The notes: generated by a model not told the origin, from the letters alone. A stretch of DNA of 64,000 bases from Secundilactobacillus odoratitofui DSM 19909 = JCM 15043 (GCF_001434895.1 NZ_AZEE01000029.1:101267-165266); one strand, 5' to 3'; positions 26,213 through 35,197 are shown, numbered from the stretch's first letter. Made by a program: numbers and translations.

Positions 26213-27631
26213 CTACAACGAAATCTGCCCCATCACCATCAAAGCAATCGTGATTGCGGCACCACTACAAATCAGTACCGTCGCCGAAAGCTCTAATTTA
26301 TTGAGGTATTGCCCCTTATCCCGCTTTAAAGTTGCAGCGTAGAGGATAATGCCTGGTACGTAAACAATCAAACAAATCAGTAAGTACTGCAGGCCAGCCA
26401 AGGTAATCCCGACAAGCTGGAAAGTCAGCGCCGCCACACCGATCCACAATTGCAACCAGTTACCTTGGGTTGCGCGGTGTTGCCATGAATACTTAATTTG
26501 GTAGGCCGCTACGATAATGTAACACACCACGATCGATGCAGTACACAGACTGTAGGCGAATTCATAAGCTTTTTCAGCAAAAATCAGCATAATCATGAAC
26601 GCCTGAACCATACATGCGGTCGTCATCAGCGCTAACGTTGGTACGCCGTGTTTATTCTTTTTACCAAACCGCTTTGGCAGTAAACCTTGTTGTGCCATCT
26701 CACCGAGTGTTTCAGCTGGTAGCATCGTCCAAGACAACCATGCACCAAGAATTGAGATAAACAGCCCAATGCTGATAAAGGCGCCGCCCCAACTGCCAAC
26801 CATTTGTTCAAAGATGTAAACCATGGCCGGTTGTTTGAGCTGAATGAGTTCAGCGCGGGTCATGTAACCATAAGGTAAAATCGAGGCTAGCACGTAGATC
26901 AGTAACAAACAACTCACACCAATTAACGTTGCCCGACCGGCGATTCGCTGGCTTTTTGCTCTGGCAGAAAGGACGGTTGCACCTTCAATCCCGACGAAGA
27001 CCCACATCATGATCATCATACAGCTCTTAATCTGAGACGCGACACTACCAAAGGTTACAGGGCCGGTTAGATTACCCCAAAATTGAGCGGTAAAAATATG
27101 ACCCTTAAATAATATAATGGCGACAACAATGAAGGTAAAGATTGGAATCAATTTACAAACCGTGATGACCGTATTCATCACAGCCGCCGTTTCAATCCCG
27201 TGATTGACCAGCAACGTTAACGACCAAGCAATGAGGCTGGCAACAAAAATGGAGATTGGACTGTTACCCTTTTCAAATATTGGGAAGAAGTAACCTAAGG
27301 TACTCATGCAAACAGTGGCAAACGCTACGTTGCCAAGCCAAGCGGACATCCAATAACCCCACCCACTGATGAAGCCAACGAACGAGCCGAATCCAGCTTT
27401 ACCATATGAAAAAATACCTTCTAAATCTGATCGTTTTGTTAATAAATTATTCAAACAAGCAGCTAACATTAAAATCCCGAATCCAACAATGATCCAAGAC
27501 ACAATGGCAGCACCTGGTGAGGCCGCGGCAGCAAGATCACTACTCAACGCAAAAATCCCGGAGCCAATTGCTGTCGTTACAACCAGGGCAGTAAGAGAAA
27601 CACCGTTGATTTTGTGAGCCTGAGATGCCAT
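26213..27631 (-). CDS. Basic amino acid/polyamine antiporter (APC family, ArcD/AdiC-like)
   Basis: The 472-residue membrane protein has about 12 hydrophobic segments. The APC helix-1 motif is GVSLTALVVTTAIGSGIFAL (unwound Gly region), and GIEGATVLSARAKSQ matches the helix-6/loop hallmark of the arginine/ornithine and related antiporter subfamily. It likely exchanges a basic amino acid for its decarboxylated or deiminated product. Palindromes resembling ARG boxes upstream support arginine control. A truncated copy of its 3' end lies 2.5 kb away at 23698. Confidence 0.88.
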   Translation of the reverse strand: MASQAHKINGVSLTALVVTTAIGSGIFALSSDLAAAASPGAAIVSWIIVGFGILMLAACLNNLLTKRSDLEGIFSYGKAGFGSFVGFISGWGYWMSAWLGNVAFATVCMSTLGYFFPIFEKGNSPISIFVASLIAWSLTLLVNHGIETAAVMNTVITVCKLIPIFTFIVVAIILFKGHIFTAQFWGNLTGPVTFGSVASQIKSCMMIMMWVFVGIEGATVLSARAKSQRIAGRATLIGVSCLLLIYVLASILPYGYMTRAELIQLKQPAMVYIFEQMVGSWGGAFISIGLFISILGAWLSWTMLPAETLGEMAQQGLLPKRFGKKNKHGVPTLALMTTACMVQAFMIMLIFAEKAYEFAYSLCTASIVVCYIIVAAYQIKYSWQHRATQGNWLQLWIGVAALTFQLVGITLAGLQYLLICLIVYVPGIILYAATLKRDKGQYLNKLELSATVLICSGAAITIALMVMGQISL

Positions 27632-27665
27632 AATTTTTCCCTCGTTTCATGGAATAGATTGGTTT

Positions 27666-27913
27666 TGTATAAAATATACATCTACTCCTTTTTGTATATT
27701 TTAAGTGTACCTAAGTTAGGTTAACAAAATATGGGGAAAATGTGAAAGTTTTTCAACAGTTTTTAATTCATATTTATGAAAGCTTTTGAAAACTGGTTTT
27801 TTGGCTAAAAACCAGTTTTATTTTTGTATATTATCAGAAATACACTGTATATTTCACAAGTGAAATCGGTTACAAAAATATTTTGAAATTCTTCTGATTT
27901 CTGTATTTATACA
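27666..27913. promoter_or_regulatory. Cluster of ARG-box-like palindromes upstream of the antiporter
   Basis: TGTATAAAATATACA (27666-27680) is a near-perfect palindrome. Further TGTATA-type sites follow at 27693-27710, 27834-27856 and TGTATTTATACA at 27902-27913. Their AT-rich TGTAT..ATACA form fits Lactobacillus-type ArgR operators. Four sites in 250 bp suggest cooperative binding. Confidence 0.55.
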
Positions 27914-27956
27914 TCTTTACTTTAAGGATAATTTACTACTGCCACTACCACTACGT

Positions 27957-28126
27957 GCTAGCGGGCTTTTGCCGCTGCTGTGGGACCAGCTTCAGCCACG
28001 CGAAGCACGTGTCTTACGCTTCGTTTCTGAGCCCCACCAAACCCGTAGGTCTCAGAAACGTCCAGTTCCACTAAACGCTGAAGCGTTAAGTGGAACTTGT
28101 CACTGCAGCGGCAAAAGCCCGCTAGC
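27957..28126 (+). repeat. Branched structured element A
   Basis: A perfect 22-bp closing stem (GCTAGCGGGCTTTTGCCGCTGC at 27957-27978 in two parts with 28105-28126) surrounds the conserved TGTGGGACCAGCTTCAGCC. Inside are a CACG/CGTG hairpin, a GTTTCTGAG/CTCAGAAAC hairpin, the linker CGTCCAGT and an AGTTCCACT/AGTGGAACT hairpin. Flanks are CCACTACCACTACG on the left and CTCCGTTCTCGTT on the right. No open frame runs across it. Confidence 0.85.
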
Positions 28127-28319
28127 TCTCCGTTCTCGTTACATTTGAGAAATTATCACCATTAAAAACGAAAACAAAATATAAATCGCTCATTTTCTCT
28201 CGTCTTCACACAAGTCCCAAATTAACCATACAAATAGATAACTTTAAACATCCCACCAAGATATACTTTCGACAGCAATTGACGTCATAATTGTAATTAA
28301 CCTCCAACTCAGCCGTAGT

Positions 28320-28488
28320 GCCACCAGGTATTTTTCGACTGGTGGCAGTGACAAGTGGCAGTTGGCGCTTTAGCGCTTACTGCTCACTGGACGGTTATGA
28401 GACTGGTTTTTAGGCTCATAACCGAGGCGGAAGACGCGCAGCGGCTGCAGCCGGTCCCACAGCCACCGGTCGAAAAATACCTGGTGGC
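28320..28488 (-). repeat. Branched structured element B (facing A)
   Basis: A 27-bp closing stem (28320-28346 with 28462-28488) has one G-T mismatch. On the minus strand the core reads TGTGGGACCGGCTGCAGCC, then a CGC/GCG hairpin, CTTCCGCCTCG, a GGTTATGAG/CTCATAACC hairpin, CGTCCAGT and an AGTG..GCGC/GCGC..CACT hairpin. The stem sequences are unrelated to those of element A while the linkers are the same. It lies 194 bp from A in the opposite orientation. Confidence 0.85.
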
Positions 28489-28521
28489 CGAAGGCGACAT
28501 CGAGCACAACCCGTATCCATC

Positions 28522-28558
28522 AAAAAAAGTTGTTCCTAATGAACTAGGAACAACTTTT
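28522..28558 (-). terminator. Terminator of the pip-oppA operon
   Basis: AAAAGTTGTTCCTA pairs with TAGGAACAACTTTTTTT on the minus strand, about 35 bp after the stop of the binding-protein gene. Confidence 0.85.
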
Positions 28559-28591
28559 CGACGTATTTCTTAAGAGAACTGTTTCAATATG

Positions 28592-30244
28592 CTACTTTTC
28601 AAGGTAAGCACGGGTATAATCGTTTTCACCAACTGGATGATACTCGATGCCCTTCAGCTTTGGATTAACCAGGTGACTTTCAACCATTGAATACAGTGGT
28701 ACAACTGGCATCGTTTCGTTTAACCGCTTTTGAGCCGTCCGCATGTCCTTCCAGTACGAGCTCTCGTTAGCAGCGTTTGACGTCGTTGCATCCGTCATCG
28801 CAGCGTTAAACTGACTATCAGCGTAATGACCGTAGTTTTGTGGATTATTCTTAGTCAAGATTGACAAGAAGTTCTCTGGATCCCCAAAGTCTGCTAACCA
28901 GAAGGTTTGATCAAAATCAAAGGTCCCAGCAGCTTCCTTACCTGACCAGCTCTTAGTTGGCAAGTTTTGCGTTGATACTTTCACATTAGACAACTTTTGT
29001 TGCAACGTTCCTTGCAAATACTGAGCAACATTCTTATACATGGTGTCATCAGCGCCCACTAATTCTAGTGTGACGTTACCCTTAACCTTAGCTTCCTTTA
29101 ACCCTTCCTTCCAAAGCTGTTTAGCCTTGGTAACATTGTAAGTTTCGCTAGGTTTCATTTCAGTCGCAAAGTCCTTACCCGTTGTTGGATCAGTTGCTAG
29201 GCCTTGCGCCACGTAAGTATAAGCTGGTGTTGACCCATCAGCCAACACATCCTTGGTCAAATGATTACGGTCAATGGCCAACGAAACGGCTTGGCGTAAC
29301 TTAACGTTATTGAGTGTTTTACCCGACTTGGTGTTCAACCGTAGATAGTAAGTGCCGGCTTTTTGAACGTGTTGCAGGTTCTTATCTTTTTGCAAGCCTT
29401 GCGCCGTGACACCAGTAATCGTGGCATCATCCAATTGACCCTTACTGAACAAGTTGTGCGCCGTGTTGGCATCCTTAACGACCTGCATGTCGATTTCTTT
29501 CAAGTGGATTGCCTTTTGATCATAGTAATGACTGTTCCGCAACAGCTTCCAGCTATCATTGGTCCCAGTCCAACCGGTGACCTTGAATGGCCCATCAAAG
29601 ACTGTCTTATCTGAACTAGTACCATACTTGCTGCCATACTTTTGAACCACTTTTGAATCTTGTGGGAAGAAGGCGGGCAAGATCATCATTTTACTAAAGT
29701 AAGGCATTGGGTGTTCCAAATTAACTTGGAGCGTATGTGCATCAACTGCTTTGGCACCAAGCTTAGTTGGCGATAACTTACCGTCGCTGATTTTATCAGC
29801 GTTTTTGATACCTGAGAATATGTAGTTGTAACCTGATTTTGATTTAGCTGAAACGGAGCGTTGCCATGATTTTACGAAATCGTTCGCTGTGACGGCATCG
29901 CCATTACTCCACTTGGCATTATGTCGGAGATGGAAAGTATAAGTTTTTCCGTTATTAGTGGGTTTAACCACTGATTCGGCAATCCCAGCAGAAACCTTGT
30001 TATTACTGTCTTGCCGGTATAAGCCTTCCATACTGTTTTCCAAGACGTTCCACATCGTTAAGTCAGCGAAGTTAGAATTATCGAGGGACAACAACTCTGA
30101 ATTTTGCATTAATGAGATCTTCGTCGTACTCCCTGAGGTACTGCTCGAACTACTGCTAGCATTACCCGACGCCTTCGATCCACACGCCGCTAACAACACT
30201 GATAATCCAACTGCTAAACCACCTAAAAGAACTTTATTTTTCAT
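28592..30244 (-). CDS. Oligopeptide ABC transporter substrate-binding lipoprotein (OppA family)
   Basis: The 550-residue lipoprotein has a LLAACG lipobox and the SBP family 5 fold, with FHLRHNAKWSNGDAVTANDF and a C-terminal ESHLVNPKLKGIEYHPVGE. It overlaps the upstream proline iminopeptidase gene by 11 bp, so the two are translated together under one T-box. No permease or ATPase genes are near, so it must dock to an Opp core encoded elsewhere. It is a close paralogue of the binding protein at 19485-21113. Confidence 0.92.
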   Translation of the reverse strand: MKNKVLLGGLAVGLSVLLAACGSKASGNASSSSSSTSGSTTKISLMQNSELLSLDNSNFADLTMWNVLENSMEGLYRQDSNNKVSAGIAESVVKPTNNGKTYTFHLRHNAKWSNGDAVTANDFVKSWQRSVSAKSKSGYNYIFSGIKNADKISDGKLSPTKLGAKAVDAHTLQVNLEHPMPYFSKMMILPAFFPQDSKVVQKYGSKYGTSSDKTVFDGPFKVTGWTGTNDSWKLLRNSHYYDQKAIHLKEIDMQVVKDANTAHNLFSKGQLDDATITGVTAQGLQKDKNLQHVQKAGTYYLRLNTKSGKTLNNVKLRQAVSLAIDRNHLTKDVLADGSTPAYTYVAQGLATDPTTGKDFATEMKPSETYNVTKAKQLWKEGLKEAKVKGNVTLELVGADDTMYKNVAQYLQGTLQQKLSNVKVSTQNLPTKSWSGKEAAGTFDFDQTFWLADFGDPENFLSILTKNNPQNYGHYADSQFNAAMTDATTSNAANESSYWKDMRTAQKRLNETMPVVPLYSMVESHLVNPKLKGIEYHPVGENDYTRAYLEK

Positions 30245-31166
30245 CTGCTGCTACCCCCTGTTTTGACTGATTAAACGTGCCAGCTTCCACATCATCCAAG
30301 AATTCACCAAGCGTATGGAAAAATGCCTTGGGATTATCAGTACTGTGGCAGTGGCCGCCATCAGGTGTATAAACCAAACGTGAGTTACTCATCTCGCGGT
30401 GCATCCGTTCTGCCGTATCAAGTGGCATCGTATCGTGATCGCCAAAAGTTAGTAAGGTCGGCGTTTTAATCTTATGTGTATCAGCTCGCCGATCCCACTC
30501 GGTTAACTTACCAACCATCACAAACTCATTATCACCTTGGAAATAGTTATAAACGGGTGTCGCCATCGTCTCAACGTTATGGCTGAAGCCATTTTCAGGA
30601 TGTCTCATGGCAAAATGGTTATTCAAAACGTCGACTAATTCACGGTACTTCGGATCATCGAAGCGCTCATCCGCTTCAACCTCTTTCATGTAAGCAACGT
30701 CGCGTTTTGACAACGTTTCGTCCCGTTCACGATTAATGTTTTCTATGTATTCGTCCAGGTTATCAATCATGCTCATAACCACGAGACCCTTTAAGTGTTC
30801 CGGATAGCGTAAGGCGTATTCTTGTGCTAACAAACCGCCCCATGAATGACCCAATAAGTAAAAGTGATCCAATCCTAACTGTTGTCGAACCTCTTCTAGT
30901 TCAGACAGATAATAATCAATCGTTAAATACTGACGATTTTCCGGTTTCGTGTAATCCGGCTGGTCTGAATAAAACGAGCCAAGCTGATCGTACATGGATA
31001 CTCGCACGTGGTGGTCAGCTAAGTGTTCCGCAAAGTTTTCAAACTCTTCGTGTGTGCCACCAGGTCCACCATGGACACACAACAGATTCACATCACCTTC
31101 ACCAACCGTTCTGGTAAATAAATGAAATCCATTTTTTAACGTAACGATTCGACTTCCTTGATGCAT
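30234..31166 (-). CDS. pip: Proline iminopeptidase (alpha/beta hydrolase, S33)
   Basis: The cytoplasmic serine peptidase of about 310 residues removes N-terminal proline from peptides. The oxyanion motif LCVHGGPGGTHEEF, the nucleophile elbow LLGHSWGGLLAQ and the late Asp (LLTFGDHDTMPL) and His (TPDGGHCHSTDN) complete the S33 set. I start at the ATG at 31166; the TTG at 31172 is too near GAGGTG. It is co-transcribed with an oligopeptide-binding lipoprotein and preceded by a T-box leader, so it is made when an amino acid runs short. Confidence 0.9.
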   Translation of the reverse strand: MHQGSRIVTLKNGFHLFTRTVGEGDVNLLCVHGGPGGTHEEFENFAEHLADHHVRVSMYDQLGSFYSDQPDYTKPENRQYLTIDYYLSELEEVRQQLGLDHFYLLGHSWGGLLAQEYALRYPEHLKGLVVMSMIDNLDEYIENINRERDETLSKRDVAYMKEVEADERFDDPKYRELVDVLNNHFAMRHPENGFSHNVETMATPVYNYFQGDNEFVMVGKLTEWDRRADTHKIKTPTLLTFGDHDTMPLDTAERMHREMSNSRLVYTPDGGHCHSTDNPKAFFHTLGEFLDDVEAGTFNQSKQGVAADEK

Positions 31167-31204
31167 TCCCAATCACCTCAAACAAATTATTTGCTGAAGT
31201 TAAC

Positions 31205-31490
31205 TAAACAAAGACGCCCTACAAAGATCAATCTGATCTTCATAGGGCGTCTCCGCGGTACCACCTATTCTCGTCCGGTGTTTACACACTGGACCTCTTC
31301 ATCTACGGCCAATTGGCGATAGATTGGCGCTTTAATGGGCGCCTCCCAGTTTGGACTCAGTTCTAACTTGGCCCTCACCGCTCGAAGAGGATAGTCACAG
31401 TCTCACGCATACTACCCTTTCACCAACCGGTAGCTCGCTGCTTACGTTTTAACTGCAATGATTCTTGTCATCGCGTTTGTTTAATTAACG
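31205..31490 (-). promoter_or_regulatory. T-box leader of pip-oppA
   Basis: On the minus strand the T-box motif reads AGGTGGTACCGCGG (about 31266-31253), followed by the terminator AGACGCCCTA..TAGGGCGTCT (31252-31212) with a T-rich end. Upstream is a stem I with a CTACC/GGTAG distal hairpin. The specifier region is GTGACTATCCTC; ATC (Ile) is my best guess but ACT (Thr) is possible. The remaining 31491-31615 is AT-rich promoter with no gene. Confidence 0.92.
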
Positions 31491-31615
31491 TTCATTGTTT
31501 CAACGTGTCCTAATTTAGTCACTTTGCAGAATTTTGTCAACTACGAAATATTTTTTACAGGCGTCAATTCGACAGCTAATCACCGTCATAGCAAGGTTAA
31601 AAACAAATTAAAAAT

Positions 31616-32587
31616 TTATTTTTTTGCCACTTTTATAAAACCAATTCGGTGGTTAAACCAAATCTGTTTAAATGGCTGCCCATTTTCACACACCTTTAAC
31701 CGCCCAGCTTGATCTGTCGCATCAATACCGGTTAACTGATCCACAACGGTATAAGCCTGACCCGACGCCATTTCGCCAACCGATTGAGCGTTTCGACCGG
31801 TACTACCATACACAGGTTCATCTGATTGTGCTCGATGAACCGATACTGCGTATTGACTAGCCACTTGACCATTGGTGTTTAAGAACCAAGCAAGTTGACC
31901 GTCATACCAAATCGCCACCCAATCACCCTGAGTCGCTGCACAAACGTAACTTTGACCATAACTGATCGTCCGAGTCCAACTTGGTTCATTTTCCGTTGTG
32001 AATAATTCACCCGATTGACTGGGCGCCTTATATAACGTTGCATTCTGACAAGTAATCACCAACGGTTGATCAACTTGAACCGGTTGTTCAGTATACGCCG
32101 TTTGCCCCAGTGCCTTAAAAAGTCGTGGCCAATCAAAATAGCGGCCAGGATCTTGGTGCATCTGGATTGCTTGATCAGCACTTGGCGTCGGAACCGAATC
32201 GTGGCCAAGGATGTGTGCTCGGTCTAGTGGAATGTGATATTGGACTGCATAGGTTTTGATCTGTGCAACTAAAGCGTTTAGCATCACCGGCGTAAAACTG
32301 ACTGCGCTGTCGACATAGGCCTCCTGTTCAATTCCAAGAGAACGGCAGTTGATGTCCCAATTACCGGCATGCCATGCTACGTTTTGTGACGCCACCATTT
32401 CAGTCACTAAGCCATCGGTCTGGCGAATCACCACGTGGGCACTCACTTCATTGGGCGCCAAAAACCGCGCAACGGTGTCATCATAAGACAGTTGCGTGGC
32501 ATGGATGATAATATAGCGAATCCCTAAATCTGACGGTCGGTTAGCAACCGTGTAGTTACTTGCCAGGGCTGCAATCTGGTTACGCAT
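31616..32587 (-). CDS. N-acetylmuramoyl-L-alanine amidase (Amidase_2) with SH3-like tail
   Basis: The 323-residue protein has an Amidase_2 domain (about residues 15-165) with zinc-ligand histidines in IRYIIIHATQ and AHILGHDSVPTPSADQ. The rest (about 190-323) carries two SH3b-like units. No signal peptide is seen at the N-terminus (MRNQIAALASNYTVANRPSD), odd for a wall enzyme. It may be released by lysis, use another route, or start elsewhere. It overlaps the C39-like gene by 8 bp, so the two are translationally coupled. Confidence 0.85.
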   Translation of the reverse strand: MRNQIAALASNYTVANRPSDLGIRYIIIHATQLSYDDTVARFLAPNEVSAHVVIRQTDGLVTEMVASQNVAWHAGNWDINCRSLGIEQEAYVDSAVSFTPVMLNALVAQIKTYAVQYHIPLDRAHILGHDSVPTPSADQAIQMHQDPGRYFDWPRLFKALGQTAYTEQPVQVDQPLVITCQNATLYKAPSQSGELFTTENEPSWTRTISYGQSYVCAATQGDWVAIWYDGQLAWFLNTNGQVASQYAVSVHRAQSDEPVYGSTGRNAQSVGEMASGQAYTVVDQLTGIDATDQAGRLKVCENGQPFKQIWFNHRIGFIKVAKK

Positions 32588-34088
32588 TTTGAGTACCTAG
32601 TGAAATCGTCCCTACAAGAGTTGGTGCTGCCAACCGGATCACGTAGACGGTCACCGTGCTGGCTTCCGGGTGCGCCTGTTTAAGAGCGTTAACATCTAGC
32701 AAAATTCGACCCTCGTCGTCCGTTTTTGCATACGCAAAGTGCTGTTGGGCAGTCGTTTCGGTCTGGCCACCGTCATCAAGAGTATACGCAACCGTCGTCG
32801 TACTTGCGTCGTACGAGTCCTTTTTGACAATCATTTCTGGTGTGATGGCAATAACCTGTTCGTTCAGATTAATTTGAAAGGCGTCATGCGCTTCATTAGC
32901 GATCAGTTTTACGTTCACTCGATTAGGTTGCATCAATCGCTCATAACCGGCGTAGTTTTCACCAATCATGTAGGCAACTCGTGAGTGCCAAGCCTCGCTA
33001 AATTGATCGAGCTTGTATAATCGCTTGGCATCCTCATCACTATCGGCATAAGAATCATTAACGGCAACATAATCGACGCCATCTAACTTGGTAAAGCCGG
33101 TGACGAGTAGTAAATGACCAGCAGTGTCGCCAGTCGCGTTTTCAACGTATGGATAATCAGCCTGATCTTGATGATTGCTATATTGGACGCTGACCCCAAC
33201 TGGTAAGCCGAGTGCAATCTGCTTACGAAGTCCGTCCAGGTCAGTATAGGCCGTATAGGCTTTGTAGCCCAGGCTCCCCGCCATGGCAGTACTAAACGAC
33301 CAATTACCAAAGCCTCCGTAGGCAACATCCAGATTACGCAAAGCAGCTTCTTCAGGTAAAATATCCGCATTTTGACGGTTAACCGCCATTGAAATTGTTG
33401 TTGGACTGCAAATACCAGGTGCCAACTTTGGATCACGAATCTCTTGCGAATAAGCGGGCGCTGGAATAACCCGGTCAACTTGAACATCATGGTGATCAAC
33501 CATCAAATCACGTTGTAGTGGTTTAACACTGGCTGCAACCAATTTTAAAACTGGTGTTTGTTGACTATCATTCGAGTATAAATGAACTCTCAATTGTGCT
33601 TGCGAAGCCGAACCTGCCTTTACAGTCAGTGTATCTGTATCGACACTGGCCCGTGGATCATCATTATCATCAACGACGCTAGAGCTTGGTGCATTGGTTG
33701 ACCAACGACCCCAGCTATGCCACTCCGACCAGTAGCCATCAACACCAACCCGGGCTTCGACTTCAACTGCAGTCCCTGCTGGCGTTAGTGCATTCCAAGA
33801 AGCAACTAAGTTTTTAAATAACGGCAAGTCAAATGGTGGTGTCGTCAGCGTCCCTTCACTGACATAATCCTCTTGTTGCTGTGCCAGCACCAGAGCTGAC
33901 GGATCAGCAGCCGCAACGGTTAAATGATCAGTGAATTCGCCTAAATCGACTGCCGAAAAGTCATCAAATAACTTTGTATTCGCCTTAACAGCCGGTGCAA
34001 GTGCCCGGGTATCACGCTTGAAATAGAGGGCAGCTAACCCGGCAGCCAACCCAATTGTTGTTCCCAACAGAAATTTTGATAGTTTCAC
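32580..34088 (-). CDS. Membrane-anchored C39-like cysteine protease
   Basis: The 502-residue protein has an N-terminal membrane anchor (MKLSKFLLGTTIGLAAGLAA), a beta-sandwich region (about 60-200) and a Peptidase_C39_2 domain (about 205-375). Its Cys is in PGICSPTTISMAV, His in TAGHLLLVTGF and Asp/Asn in AVNDSYAD. It probably cuts an extracellular protein or peptide; the substrate is unknown. Coupled by an 8-bp overlap to the amidase gene, it may process that enzyme or act on the same wall material. Confidence 0.82.
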   Translation of the reverse strand: MKLSKFLLGTTIGLAAGLAALYFKRDTRALAPAVKANTKLFDDFSAVDLGEFTDHLTVAAADPSALVLAQQQEDYVSEGTLTTPPFDLPLFKNLVASWNALTPAGTAVEVEARVGVDGYWSEWHSWGRWSTNAPSSSVVDDNDDPRASVDTDTLTVKAGSASQAQLRVHLYSNDSQQTPVLKLVAASVKPLQRDLMVDHHDVQVDRVIPAPAYSQEIRDPKLAPGICSPTTISMAVNRQNADILPEEAALRNLDVAYGGFGNWSFSTAMAGSLGYKAYTAYTDLDGLRKQIALGLPVGVSVQYSNHQDQADYPYVENATGDTAGHLLLVTGFTKLDGVDYVAVNDSYADSDEDAKRLYKLDQFSEAWHSRVAYMIGENYAGYERLMQPNRVNVKLIANEAHDAFQINLNEQVIAITPEMIVKKDSYDASTTTVAYTLDDGGQTETTAQQHFAYAKTDDEGRILLDVNALKQAHPEASTVTVYVIRLAAPTLVGTISLGTQNA

Positions 34089-34248
34089 AGGCTTATCCTC
34101 ACTTTGATCTAGTTAGCAAATTTATTTGTACAAAGTATAACATAATGTGTCGTTTGTTGCGTGAACTGGCTTGGTTGTGCGCATTCTTTAGAATTACTTA
34201 TGGTAAATCGTGACATTAAATGGCATTTTTCGCCCACTACCACTACGG

Positions 34249-34409
34249 CCTAGCGACCGGTTGACGTTGCTACGGGACCGGCTGCAACCACTTCGTGTTT
34301 TCCGCCTTGGCTCTAAGCCTCAAGGACCGAGTCTTAGAACCGTCCAGTCTGACTAAGTGCGAAACGCACTAAGTCAGACTTATCGCTGCTACGTCAACCG
34401 GTCACTAGG
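34249..34409 (+). repeat. Branched structured element C
   Basis: The closing stem 34249-34270/34388-34409 pairs at 20 of 22 positions. The core is GGGACCGGCTGCAACC, then CAC-TTC-GTG, TTTTCCGCCTTGG, a CTCTAAG/CTTAGA hairpin, CGTCCAGT, an AGTCTGACT/AGTCAGACT hairpin and TATCGCTGC. Flanks CCCACTACCACTACG and CCTTCGTTCCCGTT resemble those of element A. Confidence 0.85.
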
Positions 34410-34556
34410 CCTTCGTTCCCGTTACAAAGTAAATCATTTAACTTTTTGTTTTCTGAATACTAGGACACATTCATTCACATCCACCGCTCTGAAAAACAAT
34501 GACAACGGACATGTCTCACCATTTGGCGGCCTTCAATGCGCTTTGTTAACCGTAGT

Positions 34557-34735
34557 GTCACCAGTGGTCTTTTCAGTTAATGGCAGTGATTAGTCGCAGT
34601 TGACGCTTTAGCGTTTACTGCGACTGGACGGCTTTTGAGACTCATTGCTTTTTGATGAGGCTCAAAACCGAGGCGTAAAACGCGTAGCGGTTGAAGCCGG
34701 TCCCACAGCCACTAACTGAAAAGGCCACTGGTGAC
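34557..34735 (-). repeat. Branched structured element D (facing C)
   Basis: The 28-nt closing arms 34557-34584 and 34708-34735 pair at 26 positions (plus one wobble). On the minus strand the core reads TGTGGGACCGGCTTCAACC, a CGC-TAC-GCG hairpin, TTTTACGCCTCGG, a TTTTGAG/CTCAAAA hairpin, CGTCCAGT and a CGCAGT/ACTGCG hairpin. It faces C across 147 bp, the same layout as A and B. Confidence 0.85.
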
Positions 34736-34859
34736 CGGAGGTGACAGTCAAAAGAATCCCTACTACTTGTTCTTGAGCATTGTACAACTCAAGTAAAATA
34801 TTTTCTCACCTTTTTCACATTTAAGTGTTGACAAGCCATAATTCAGGGTGTAGATTGAT

Positions 34860-35160
34860 ACCAATCATTAAATTTAGATGAAAGGCGTTGACGAGAAACA
34901 TCAATCCCGTTTCGGATCAAGAGAGTTGCCGTTTGGTGTGAGGCAATGACGAGCGAGTGCGATGATCATCTCTGAGCTGTGTGCCGAACCGGCTAAGCCG
35001 AAGTAGAACACATTGGGTGCACCCATTATCGTGCCAAGCGTATCGCATTTTTGCCGTACGTGAGAGGTTATTTCAGTAATGAAATTTCGAATTAAGGTGG
35101 TACCACGTGAAAGCGTCCTTACTTGCAACGAGTTTGCAGTAAGGACGCTTTTTCGTTTCT
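34860..35160 (+). promoter_or_regulatory. T-box leader without an intact first gene
   Basis: AAGGTGGTACCACG (35094-35107) is the T-box motif, followed by the terminator AGCGTCCTTACT / AGTAAGGACGCTTTTT (35112-35153). Upstream is a stem I with a TTGCC/GGCAA distal hairpin. The specifier region GCGATGATCATCTC allows ATG (Met) or ATC (Ile). The first downstream frame is a 37-codon remnant and the first full gene starts 310 bp later. Confidence 0.9.
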
Positions 35161-35197
35161 AAATTTAACTAACGAACATTAAAGGTGGTGAGGACAA

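Noticed and set aside
27957-28126. Element A as a tRNA or tRNA-like gene
   Set aside because: The branched fold recalls a cloverleaf, but there is no acceptor CCA end, no T-arm GTTCRANNC box and the stems are far too long.
28355-28573. 72-codon plus-strand frame over element B
   Set aside because: It is an accidental frame across the structured element; codons follow the stem sequences and there is no ribosome binding site.
34901-35128. 75-codon minus-strand frame over the T-box
   Set aside because: It reads antisense to a complete T-box leader and has no family resemblance.
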